Positions 7,901 to 14,573 of a stretch of 19,490 bases of DNA are shown here, in pieces (position 1 is the stretch's first letter; each line of letters opens with the position of its first letter). The stretch comes from CAVQMB01 sp963713445. Its GTDB lineage: Bacteria; Pseudomonadota; Gammaproteobacteria; Competibacterales; Competibacteraceae. A program made the translations under genes and the position numbers. A model generated the notes under the pieces. It had not been told where the DNA came from, did not search any database, and saw only the letters and a list, made by a program, of their open reading frames with translations. The stretch spans positions 1 through 19,490 of the forward strand of contig CAVQMB010000009.1 in assembly GCA_963713445.1 (NCBI GenBank). Direction: 5' to 3'.

Positions 7901-8189
7901 CATCATCGGCGTCAACACCTTCCGCAACCCACACGCCGACGACAGTCCTGTCAAAGTCGAGCTGGCCCGCTCGACTGAACAGGAAAAGCAAAGCCAGATC
8001 CACCGACTGCGTGAATTCTGCCAGCGCAACCAGACGGCCGCCCCGGCACAGCTTGCGCGGCTGCAGCAAGCGGCAACCGCTGACCAGAACGTGTTCGCTG
8101 TGCTAATGGACGCCGTGCGGTGTTGCTCGCTCGGTCAAATCACCGAGGCCTTGTTCGAAGTCGGCGGCAAATACCGGCGCAATATGTGA
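4905..8189 (+). CDS. icmF: fused isobutyryl-CoA mutase IcmF (B12 domain, G-protein chaperone, mutase)
   Basis: A 1094-residue adenosylcobalamin-dependent mutase interconverting isobutyryl-CoA and n-butyryl-CoA by radical carbon-skeleton rearrangement. Order of domains: B12-binding (about 25-155) with DGHDAS and cobalt-ligating His37; MeaB-like GTPase chaperone (about 210-430) with P-loop GTGGAGKSS (217-225), ETSGIGQGD (311-319) and NKFD (358-361); then a linker and the TIM-barrel substrate domain (about 530-1094). Phe599 (RMFAG) and Gln743 (GQNTCIF) stand where methylmalonyl-CoA mutase has Tyr and Arg. They are 144 residues apart, like the Phe598/Gln742 pair I recall for Geobacillus IcmF, so the protein is IcmF rather than methylmalonyl-CoA mutase. 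The ATG at 4905 follows GGAGG by eight bases; an upstream TTG extension would run through the promoter and is rejected. Length matches known IcmF. Confidence 0.95.
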   Translation: MSAVIRPRHQRQHPTPTAAPHRHRIRFVTAASLFDGHDASINIMRRILQASGAEVIHLGHNRSVEEIISAALQEDAQGIAISSYQGGHVEFFKYAIDLLRERGGGHIKVFGGGGGVIIQDEIDELHRYGVARIFSPEDGQRLGLQGMIDAMLSACDGAEPGRQLPPDSIAAVRQGDRLALARLITALESDGVDAAGVEELQRDAAAMAKVPVLGITGTGGAGKSSLTDELVRRLRLDQRDTLDIAVIAVDPSRRRTGGALLGDRIRMNAIDSPRVYMRSLATRDTGKEVPHNLADIITACKLAGFRLVIVETSGIGQGDAAIVPFCDLSLYVMTPEFGAASQLEKIDMLDFADVVAINKFDRKGAEDALRDVRKQVQRNREAFTAGTEDMPVFGTTASHFNDDGVTALYQGLVPLLAEHGLAFTEHRLAPVESRQTSRLAAIVPPSRQRYLAEIADTVRDYHRSIDEQVALVRRRQQLAAIKELLAQNGKETSAVDGLLTQADEAMDPRTRKLVDQWPEVVASHAGEQYIVRIRDREVRYDLNRTTLSGSKVPRVALPHYQDHGELLRFLLKENLPGSFPYTGGVFAFKREGEDPTRMFAGEGDAFRTNKRFHYLSQDSAAKRLSTAFDSVTLYGCDPAERPDIYGKVGNSGVSIASLDDMAVLYDGFDLCDPRTSVSMTINGPAPTILAMFLNAAIDQQLGKFQRDNSRHPTDDEIDKIRAWTLENVRGTVQADILKEDQGQNTCIFSTEFALKLMADIQEYFVQHRVRNFYSVSISGYHIAEAGANPISQLAFTLANGFTYVETYLARGMHIDDFAPNLSFFFSNGMDPEYSVLGRVARRIWATAMRFKYGANERSQKLKYHVQTSGRSLHAQEMAFNDIRTTLQALIAIYDNCNSLHTNAYDEAITTPSEESVRRAMAIQMIINKEWGLAKTENPNQGSFIIDQLTDLVEQAVLAEFDRLADRGGVLGAMETGYQRGKIQEESMHYEHLKHSGELPIIGVNTFRNPHADDSPVKVELARSTEQEKQSQIHRLREFCQRNQTAAPAQLARLQQAATADQNVFAVLMDAVRCCSLGQITEALFEVGGKYRRNM

Positions 8190-8234
8190 CAGCAAAGCAG
8201 CCACCACCCGGGCCTGCGTATTCCTTCCACCCTG

Positions 8235-8262
8235 TTGCAATCGATCGAGGGTTGGCTAAACT
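8235..8262 (+). promoter_or_regulatory. candidate promoter of the PQQ dehydrogenase operon
   Basis: TTGCAA (8235-8240) and TAAACT (8257-8262) are 16 bases apart, each matching four of six consensus bases, 68 bases before the dehydrogenase ATG. The 141-bp gap after icmF holds no clear terminator, so some read-through from icmF is possible. Confidence 0.35.
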
Positions 8263-8330
8263 AGCCCTGCGGTGACGGGAACGTCGCCGATGACTATCAA
8301 GAAATATTAAGCACCTGGGAGAGTACGGAA

Positions 8331-10100
8331 ATGACGACACAGCGCCCCCGGGCTGCGCGATCGCGCGGTCTATTATTCGCCTGTGCCAGTGCGTTGCTAC
8401 TGGCCATAGCAACAGCGCACGCGGCGGCAGTCAACGACAATAGCCTGCTAAAGGCCGCCAGCGACACCAGCGGCTGGCTCAATTACGGCCGGACCTACGA
8501 CAACCACCGTTATGTGCCGCTGGACCAGATCACCCCGCAAAACATCAACCGGTTGCATCCCGCCTGGGCTTTTTCGCTCGGCGGCCAGCTCGGCGGTACC
8601 GAAGCCACCCCGATTGTTCATGACGGCGTCATCTACGTCTCAGCCGACTATTCACGGGTATTCGCCATCGACGCCCATACCGGCGTCATGAAATGGGCCT
8701 TCGTTCCCAAATACGATGACTCGCTAACCGCCAAACTCTGCTGCGGCCCGATCAACCGCGGCGTGGCGATCTACGGCGACATGGTCTACGTCGGTACCCT
8801 CGATGCCCGCCTGATTGCCCTGAACAAGGACACCGGCAAGGTCGTCTGGCAACAGACCATCGGCGACTGGAAAAAGGGCTACACGTCGACCGGGGCACCA
8901 CTGATCGTCAAAGGCCAGGTTTTGATGGGCGTCGGCGGTGGTGAATACGGCGTGCGTGGCTACATCAAGTCCTTCGACGCCAAAACCGGCAAACTCAAAT
9001 GGACCACCTACACGGTACCCGGTCCGGGACAGCCGGGTCACGATACCTGGCCCGGTGACACCTGGAAAACCGGCGGCGGCAGCACCTGGATTACCGGCGT
9101 ATACGACCCGGAGCTGAATCTGATCTACTGGGGCACAGGTAATCCGGGACCGTGGAATTCCGACCTGCGCAAGGGTGACAATAAGTGGACCGACTCTGTC
9201 CTGGCATTGAATCCCGACACCGGCAAGATCGTCTGGGCCTACCAGTACACGCCCAACGACGCCTGGGACTATGACGGCACCTGTGCTCCCATACTGACCG
9301 ACGTGACGGTCGACGGTGTCACCCACAAGGCGCTGGTCCAGGCCAACCGCAACGGATTCCTGTATGTAATCGACCGTACCAATGGCAAGTTCCTGTACGC
9401 CAAGGCCACCGTCCCCGGCATCAACTGGACCAGTGGGCTCGATCCCAAAACCGGCCGGCCCCACGTCAACAAAGGCATGCGCCCCACTAGTGGCGGCAAA
9501 ACCGTCAAACCCATCGTCCCCGGGCTCGAGGGCGGTACCAACTGGTTCCCGATCGCTTACGACCCGGACCTGCACTACGTGTTCCTGAACTCCAATGACT
9601 GGGCGATGAGCCTCAAGGCGTGGCCCAAGAAGGAGGTCAAGTACAAGGCGGGCGACGTCTACATGGGTGTTGACTATCAAATGTACCGGCTCAAGGATCA
9701 CATTGGCCGGATCATGGCGTTCGACCTTAACAAGGGCGACTTCGCCTGGCAGGTATCGAGCTCGCTGCCGCTATTCTCCGGCCTGCTGGCCACCAAAAGC
9801 GGGCTGGTATTCACCGGTGATCAGCGCGGCTACTTCATGGCGCTCAACGCTAAGACCGGCAAGGTTTTGTGGCGCTTCCAGACCGGGTCCGGCATCAATG
9901 CGTCACCCATCAGCTATGAACTGGACGGTGTCCAGTACGTGGCCATACTCTCGGGCTTGGGCGGTGACCCCAGTTTCTACTATGACAACCCCAAAGGCGG
10001 TATGCTGTGGGTATTCGCGCTCGACGGCGGCCCGCATGTCGACGCCAAGGACTACAGTCAGACTGTAATCAAAGGGGCATTGCCCCTCTATAAGCAGTAA
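8331..10100 (+). CDS. periplasmic PQQ-dependent alcohol dehydrogenase, lanthanide-type signature
   Basis: A 589-residue quinoprotein of the methanol/ethanol dehydrogenase family, oxidising an alcohol in the periplasm and passing electrons to cytochrome c. A Sec signal peptide ends near residue 32 (TAHA-AA). The eight-bladed propeller shows repeated W-motifs (DTGKVVW, KTGKLKW, DTGKIVW, KTGKVLW). PQQ-pocket features are the vicinal disulfide Cys137-Cys138 and Arg144 in CCGPINRG. Metal ligands are Glu205 (GGGEYGVRG) and Asn271 (GTGNPGPWN), with catalytic Asp313 in WDYDG. Asp315, two residues on, is the extra acid that marks lanthanide-dependent XoxF/ExaF-type enzymes. There is no C-terminal heme domain; cytochrome c is encoded 3 bp downstream. 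The ATG at 8331 has GGGAG nine bases upstream. Substrate is not determinable from sequence. Confidence 0.92.
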   Translation: MTTQRPRAARSRGLLFACASALLLAIATAHAAAVNDNSLLKAASDTSGWLNYGRTYDNHRYVPLDQITPQNINRLHPAWAFSLGGQLGGTEATPIVHDGVIYVSADYSRVFAIDAHTGVMKWAFVPKYDDSLTAKLCCGPINRGVAIYGDMVYVGTLDARLIALNKDTGKVVWQQTIGDWKKGYTSTGAPLIVKGQVLMGVGGGEYGVRGYIKSFDAKTGKLKWTTYTVPGPGQPGHDTWPGDTWKTGGGSTWITGVYDPELNLIYWGTGNPGPWNSDLRKGDNKWTDSVLALNPDTGKIVWAYQYTPNDAWDYDGTCAPILTDVTVDGVTHKALVQANRNGFLYVIDRTNGKFLYAKATVPGINWTSGLDPKTGRPHVNKGMRPTSGGKTVKPIVPGLEGGTNWFPIAYDPDLHYVFLNSNDWAMSLKAWPKKEVKYKAGDVYMGVDYQMYRLKDHIGRIMAFDLNKGDFAWQVSSSLPLFSGLLATKSGLVFTGDQRGYFMALNAKTGKVLWRFQTGSGINASPISYELDGVQYVAILSGLGGDPSFYYDNPKGGMLWVFALDGGPHVDAKDYSQTVIKGALPLYKQ

Positions 10101-10103
10101 GCG

Positions 10104-10445
10104 ATGCGCTACGGGCTTCTGCTGCTGGCGGCACTCGTCGTGGGTGCCGCCGTCAATCTGCCACTGCACGCCGACGATAGGGCACCGCTCAAGAACCCGG
10201 TGCGCAATGATCCGGACGCCATCGCGGCCGGCCACCGACTTTATCGTCATCTGTGTTTCATCTGTCATCTGCGCGAGGGTGGCCGCGGTCCGGATCTGTT
10301 CCGCAACAGCCTTACCGACGCGCAGTTCTTCAACACCGTGATGCACGGCCGCAAAAACACCCAGATGCCGGCCTGGCACGGCCGCCTCAAACCGGAACAA
10401 GTCTGGCAATTGCAGGCGTTTGTCATGTCCCGCAACCACTACTGA
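10104..10445 (+). CDS. small periplasmic c-type cytochrome
   Basis: A 113-residue monoheme cytochrome c. An N-terminal hydrophobic segment (residues 1-22, ending LPLHA) is a signal peptide or anchor. CFICH (Cys51, Cys54, His55) is the heme attachment site and Met88 in QMPAW the likely sixth ligand. RGPDLF after the heme and LKPEQVWQLQAFV near the end are typical class I cytochrome helices. The ATG starts three bases after the dehydrogenase stop, so the two are translationally coupled and this is very probably the electron acceptor of the quinoprotein, relaying to a terminal oxidase. No XoxJ-like periplasmic binding protein is present beside them. Confidence 0.9.
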   Translation: MRYGLLLLAALVVGAAVNLPLHADDRAPLKNPVRNDPDAIAAGHRLYRHLCFICHLREGGRGPDLFRNSLTDAQFFNTVMHGRKNTQMPAWHGRLKPEQVWQLQAFVMSRNHY

Positions 10446-10459
10446 TACCGCTTCGCTCC

Positions 10460-10906
10460 ATGATTCTGAAAACCCCCGTGCTGACCGCGGCTGGCTTGCT
10501 GTTCGCCGCGACTGTTTCGGTCGCGGCCGCCGGCACTACGATCAGCGGCAGCGCCCGCGCCAGCGCCGGCGATCAGCTTGTTATACACGGCGCCCGCATC
10601 CAGCTTTTTGGGATTACAGCGCCTGCGCCCGGGCAAAGCTGCCCGAGTGCATCCGGGGACTGGCCATGCGGCAACCGTTCGCTGGCGGCCCTTGCCAGGC
10701 GGGTCGACGGCAAAACGGTGACGTGCCGCGTCCGCCACCGGGTCGGCCATGGCCACTGGCAAGCCGTCTGCCACCTGCGACATACCGACATCGGCGGTTT
10801 GCAGGTCCGGGCTGGCTGGGCACGGGCACTACCCGAGGTGACCGCTGCCTACGCTAAAGACCAGGCAGCAGCCAGGGCCGCCCACAAGGGAATCTGGCGG
10901 CGCTGA
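10460..10906 (+). CDS. exported SNase-fold (thermonuclease-like) protein, catalytic residues missing
   Basis: A 148-residue protein with a signal peptide (residues 1-24, ending VAAA) and a staphylococcal-nuclease-like OB fold. Recognisable elements are GARIQLFGITAPAPGQSC (45-61), where active family members read R-I-R-L-x-G-I-D-A-P-E, and the C-terminal LQVRAGWARALPEV...AAARAAHKGIW helices. The family catalytic Asp and Glu are replaced by Thr53 and Ala56, and the second catalytic Arg (canonical YGR) aligns with His99 in GHGHW, so nuclease activity is doubtful. Four cysteines (61, 70, 89, 104) could form two periplasmic disulfides. The ATG is 15 bp after the cytochrome stop and lacks a clear Shine-Dalgarno, consistent with coupling in the same operon. 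Its role beside the quinoprotein is unknown. Confidence 0.78.
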   Translation: MILKTPVLTAAGLLFAATVSVAAAGTTISGSARASAGDQLVIHGARIQLFGITAPAPGQSCPSASGDWPCGNRSLAALARRVDGKTVTCRVRHRVGHGHWQAVCHLRHTDIGGLQVRAGWARALPEVTAAYAKDQAAARAAHKGIWRR

Positions 10907-10954
10907 GGGAAGGGTAAAAATCCGCCGTTCCTGGCCGCATTTCTCAATAAAAGT

Positions 10955-10960
10955 TATAGT
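10955..10960 (+). promoter_or_regulatory. candidate -10 box for the betaine-binding protein gene
   Basis: TATAGT matches five of six -10 bases, in a short AT-rich patch 70 bases before the ATG at 11031. No acceptable -35 is seen at 16-18 bases, so an activator may be needed, or the hit is chance. Confidence 0.25.
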
Positions 10961-11030
10961 AGCCACAGATGCCGCCAACCGGTATCTCCGCAATCCACTC
11001 TGCATGGCAGACACAGAGGAGGACTGAGCG

Positions 11031-12017
11031 ATGGCTGCAAAGCCCGCCTACGGACTCGATAACGGACGATACGAACGGCGCCTGGATCGACGCAATTTCC
11101 TGCAACTCACCGCGGCCGGACTGGCCGCTCCAGCGGTCCTGGGCCTGAGCGGCTGCAGCGGCCCCGAAACCACCAGCAACAAAACGCTAACACTGGGCAA
11201 CATCGGCTGGGATGAAAACGTCGCCCTGGCCAATCTCACCAAGGTCATACTCGAGCAGGATCTGGGTTACCAAAAGGTCGAGCTGAAGAAGCTTGGTGTG
11301 GATGCCATTTTCAAGGGCGTCGCTGACGGCAATTTAGACGCTTTCCAGGATGTCTGGTTGCCACACACCCACAAGAGTTACTGGGATAAATACGGCGATC
11401 AAATGGTACGGCTGGACTCTTGGTACAAGGGCACAGCCAGCCTGGGCCTGACCGTACCCGAATATGTCGAGGCCCAGAGCATCCCCGATTTGGAGAAATA
11501 CACCAACCGCTTCGACGGCAAGATAATCGGCATCGAACCGGGCGCCGGCGAGATGAAGCTGGTGAAGGACAAGGTCATACCCGGCTACGGCCTCAAAGAC
11601 TTCAAGCTGGTCGCCTCTGATACGTCAGCAATGCTCAACCAGCTCGAGGTCGCACTGCGTCACAAGAAACCGATCGTGGTGACACTCTGGCAGCCACACT
11701 GGGCGTTTACCGTTTACCGTATACGGTATCTCAAAGATCCCAAGGGGCTGATTAGTAACGGTGGTGAGCAGCTTTACAGCGTGGTTCGAAAGAATTTGAA
11801 GCAGGACAAGCCCGACGCTTATGCGTTTCTCAACGCCATGTCACTAACCCCGGACCAACTGGGGCGCCTGGAGCTCGCCATCAACCTGGCGAAAAACCCG
11901 ATCGATGGTGTCAAGACCTGGCTCAAAGCGGATCGACCGTTCGGCGGCCAGCGCGGCTTGAACCGCGACGTGGTGCAGCGGTGGATAGACGCCGCCAAAA
12001 AGGCACAGCGGGCCTGA
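11031..12017 (+). CDS. glycine betaine/proline-type substrate-binding lipoprotein (OpuAC family)
   Basis: A 328-residue extracytoplasmic solute-binding protein of the OpuAC/ProX type. The N-terminus combines a twin-arginine motif (DRRNFLQL, Arg20-Arg21) with lipobox LSGC (Cys42), so it should be folded before Tat export and then lipid-anchored. Tryptophans typical of the aromatic box that holds quaternary ammonium appear in GNIGWDENVA, in AFQDVWLPHTHKSYW and in TLWQPHWAF. IGIEPGAGEM and NRFDGKIIG are other family blocks. GGAGG lies eight bases before the ATG at 11031. No ABC permease or ATPase is adjacent, so its transporter partner is encoded elsewhere. Family is firm; the ligand (glycine betaine, proline betaine or choline) is inferred. 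Confidence 0.9.
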   Translation: MAAKPAYGLDNGRYERRLDRRNFLQLTAAGLAAPAVLGLSGCSGPETTSNKTLTLGNIGWDENVALANLTKVILEQDLGYQKVELKKLGVDAIFKGVADGNLDAFQDVWLPHTHKSYWDKYGDQMVRLDSWYKGTASLGLTVPEYVEAQSIPDLEKYTNRFDGKIIGIEPGAGEMKLVKDKVIPGYGLKDFKLVASDTSAMLNQLEVALRHKKPIVVTLWQPHWAFTVYRIRYLKDPKGLISNGGEQLYSVVRKNLKQDKPDAYAFLNAMSLTPDQLGRLELAINLAKNPIDGVKTWLKADRPFGGQRGLNRDVVQRWIDAAKKAQRA

Positions 12018-12059
12018 CGGCTACTGCGCGGTCACTCCTTTGCACAAGCACAGCGGGCC
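12003..12059 (+). repeat. 12-bp direct repeat at the 3' end of the betaine-binding protein gene
   Basis: GCACAGCGGGCC occurs at 12003-12014, over the last codons of the gene, and again at 12048-12059, starts 45 bp apart. It may record a small local duplication; no function is evident. Confidence 0.5.
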
Positions 12060-12089
12060 GCGCATAACCGCCCGGCCCTGACACCTTTT
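12055..12089 (+). terminator. weak candidate terminator between convergent genes
   Basis: GGGCCG (12055-12060) pairs with CGGCCC (12073-12078) around a 12-base loop, followed after ten bases by TTTT. The stem is short and the T-run brief and distant, so this is only a weak candidate for ending the binding-protein transcript. Confidence 0.25.
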
Positions 12090-12106
12090 GCTGCAAGAGA
12101 AGCCGA

Positions 12107-12602
12107 TCAGTCCGACGCCTCCTGACCGTCGGCATTCGCGACCTCGATGTGGTGTAATCGCGAAGCCGCGCCGCCCTTCACGGTGACCTCCAGCAACCCG
12201 TTCTGCACCGAGGCCACGATGTCGTTTTGGTCGATGCCTTCGGGAAGAATCATGCTTCGTCGGAACGCGCCGTAGACCCGCTCGCGGGTATAGAAGCTCG
12301 ACCTTGGTCTCGTCAAGGTCATTGGTGCGCTCACCCGATATGGTGAGCACCCCGCTGGAAACCGTGACATCGACGTCATTCGGTCCCATACCGGGTAATT
12401 CGCAGCGGATCACCAGATCACCGTCAACGGCGAAGATATCGGCATGCGGCACCCAGGCGGTGGCATGGGTTCGGTCGCCGGCCATATCCGGCTTGTCCTT
12501 GAGCATCCAGTGATGCTGCATCCGGTTCATCTCGCTCATCACGTCGAGAAATCCCCGGAACGGATTATGGGTATGCTGCTGCTGAGGCGGTTGCTTGGCC
12601 AT
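12107..12602 (-). pseudogene. Hsp20/alpha-crystallin small heat-shock protein gene, frameshifted
   Basis: The two frames together encode an Hsp20-type ATP-independent holdase of about 164 residues. Frame one runs from the ATG at 12602 (preceded by GGAGG) through an N-terminal arm and the first half of the alpha-crystallin domain (PHADIFAVDGDLVIRCELPG and GVLTISGERTNDLDETKVE). Near 12296 the frame breaks and continues in the next frame with FYTRERVYGAFRRSMILPEG, ASVQNGLLEVTVKGG and an IEV C-terminal motif, ending with TGA at 12107. Removing one base (or adding two) joins the frames into a complete protein with no missing block, so the lesion is recent or a sequence error. It lies 91 bp downstream of the BCCT gene on the same strand. 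Confidence 0.8.
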
Positions 12603-12693
12603 ACTCCCTCCTGGCGGCACCTGTAAGACGTTAGACGTTGCTGGTCACACCCCGGACCCAGTGCCAGAATCAAGGCCGGCTCCGGAGGTGCTA

Positions 12694-14273
12694 TCAGTCC
12701 GCTTCGGCGACGGCTGCTACGGGAGCAGCCCCGGGTATTCGTTCCCTACTGAGCGAGATGTAGAGCGTGTAGCACATGATCAGCAGCACTACACAAAACG
12801 GCAGCCCCGAGGTCACGGCGCTGGTCTGCAGGGCGCCCAGTGCGTCGCCACCGCGTGGCGGTACCGGCGATCAGCAGCACCGCGGCGACGACGCCCTCCA
12901 TGGTGGCCCAGAACAGACGCTGCTGCCAGATCGGGTTGGGATCGCCGCCGTTGGTGAGAATGTCGACGACCAGCGAGCCGGAGTCCGATGACGTGGCGAA
13001 AAACAGCGTGACCACCACAATGGCCAGCACCGAGGTGATGGTGGTGACGATTCCGGCGATCGGCAACTGCTCCAGCAGCACGAAGATGGCATGCGGTGCG
13101 CTCGCGCCAAACAGTGCCTTGTTCCCGCCCTGCAGAAGGTCGTACAGCGCGGTGCGGCCGAACACCACAAACCAGACGATCGAGGCACCGGTGGGGATCA
13201 GCAGCGTGCCGAGGATGAACTTGCGAATCGTGTAGCCGTAGGAGATCCGGGCGATAAACATGCCCACGAACGGCGACCAGGAAATCCACCAGCCCCAGTA
13301 GAGCAGGGTCCAGCCGGACTGGAAGTTCGCGCCCTTGCCGGAGCTGAAGATGGTCAGGCTGGTCTTGGGCAGGTACTGCAGATAATAGCCCGTGTCCGTC
13401 ATGATGTAGTCGAGGATGTACCGCGTCGGCCCGACCAGGAACACGAACACGCACAGGGCGATCGCCAGCCACATATTGATCACCGACAGCCGCCGGATGC
13501 CGGCATCCACGCCGAGCATGACGCTGGTGATGGCGACACCCTCCACCGCGGCGATAATCCAGCAACTGCGTGCCCAGCGAATCAGGGGCGCCGAACAAAT
13601 CGTGCAGGCCGGCGGCGATCTGGGTGGCACCGTAACCGATCGAGGTCGCCAGGCCGAACAGCGTCCCGAATACGGCGAGAATGTCGATGAGATGGCCGAT
13701 CGGGCCGTAGATGCCGTCACCGATGATCGGGTAGAAGGCCGCCGCCGGTTTCAGCGGCAGGCCCTTGCGGTAGGAGAAATAGCCGATCGCCAGACCGAGA
13801 ACGATGTAGATCGCCCAGGGATGCAGGCCCCAGTGGAAGAACGTGTAGTTCATCGCCGTCTCGGCCGCGTGCGCCGTTCCCCCCGGCCCGACCGGCGGGT
13901 TCTTGAAATGCGCGATGGGCTCGGAGACGCCGTAGTAGACCAGGCCGATGCCCATGCCGGCGGTGAACATCATCGATACCCAGGACCAGGTATCGAACTC
14001 GGGTTCGGCATCGTCCGGCCCCAGCTTCAGGCTGCCCCAACGGCTCGCGGCGATCAGTAACACGAACACCAGGAAGAAAGTGGTACTGAGGATGTAGAAC
14101 CACCCGAAATAGCGGGTGATGAATCCTTGTATTGCGTTGGCGACACTGCCGAATCCGGTTGGTTCGGTCACCGCCAGCACCACCAGCACCACCATCACCA
14201 GGCCGGAGATGATAAAAACAGGTGGGTTGGTATGCCGGTGCAGATAGGCCTTGAGTCGGCTTTCTTTTGCCAT
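12694..14273 (-). pseudogene. BCCT-family betaine/choline transporter gene with two frameshifts
   Basis: Joined frames give about 525 residues of a betaine-choline-carnitine transporter, a sodium-coupled uptake carrier with about twelve helices. Frame one from the ATG at 14273 (AGGGGG upstream) contains MMFTAGMGIGLVYYGVSEP, with the GMGIG of betaine-type members, and FFHWGLHPWAIY, then breaks near 13560 after LGTQLL. Frame two carries IIAAVEGVAITSVMLGVD, GYYLQYLPKTS and the family signature GWTLLYWGWWISWSPFVGMF, whose tryptophans line the substrate site. It breaks near 12853 after LLIAGTAT. Frame three gives GGDALGALQTSAVTSGLPF, a last helix and a stop at 12694. Each break is +1 (or -2) and no family block is lost. 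Pseudogene or sequencing error cannot be separated here. Confidence 0.85.
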
Positions 14274-14573
14274 CTTAGCCCCCTTTGCGGGTTACAGCCT
14301 CGGCAATATCCCGTTGGCCGAGTTAAACGCTGGCGGTACCGTCCTGGCCCGATTTGACGGATTGTTCCTGGCGACCGGAGCACGGCAGGCGACGTCCGCG
14401 GACTCCTGGGCTGCTTTGGTCAGGTTAACACAAGCGAGGTTATGAGCTCCAAGCCTGCTCTGTGGCACGACACAACCACCGCGCTTCGAGCATTGATCAG
14501 TGCCCCACGCTTCACTATCACCCCTCGATGGCTCATCTCTAACGCGGCAAGCGCTGTTTAAGCTCCGGCGCAC
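14274..14573. other. 300-bp gap between BCCT gene and pilV1, no gene seen
   Basis: No ORF with a plausible start and codon use, no RNA gene and no clear rho-independent terminator is visible. The gap must contain the BCCT leader and promoter on the minus strand, but no convincing -35/-10 pair stands out. Confidence 0.5.

Noticed and set aside
6864..8069. 401-codon antisense frame within icmF
   Set aside because: No domain or plausible start; it is the complement of a strongly conserved coding sequence.
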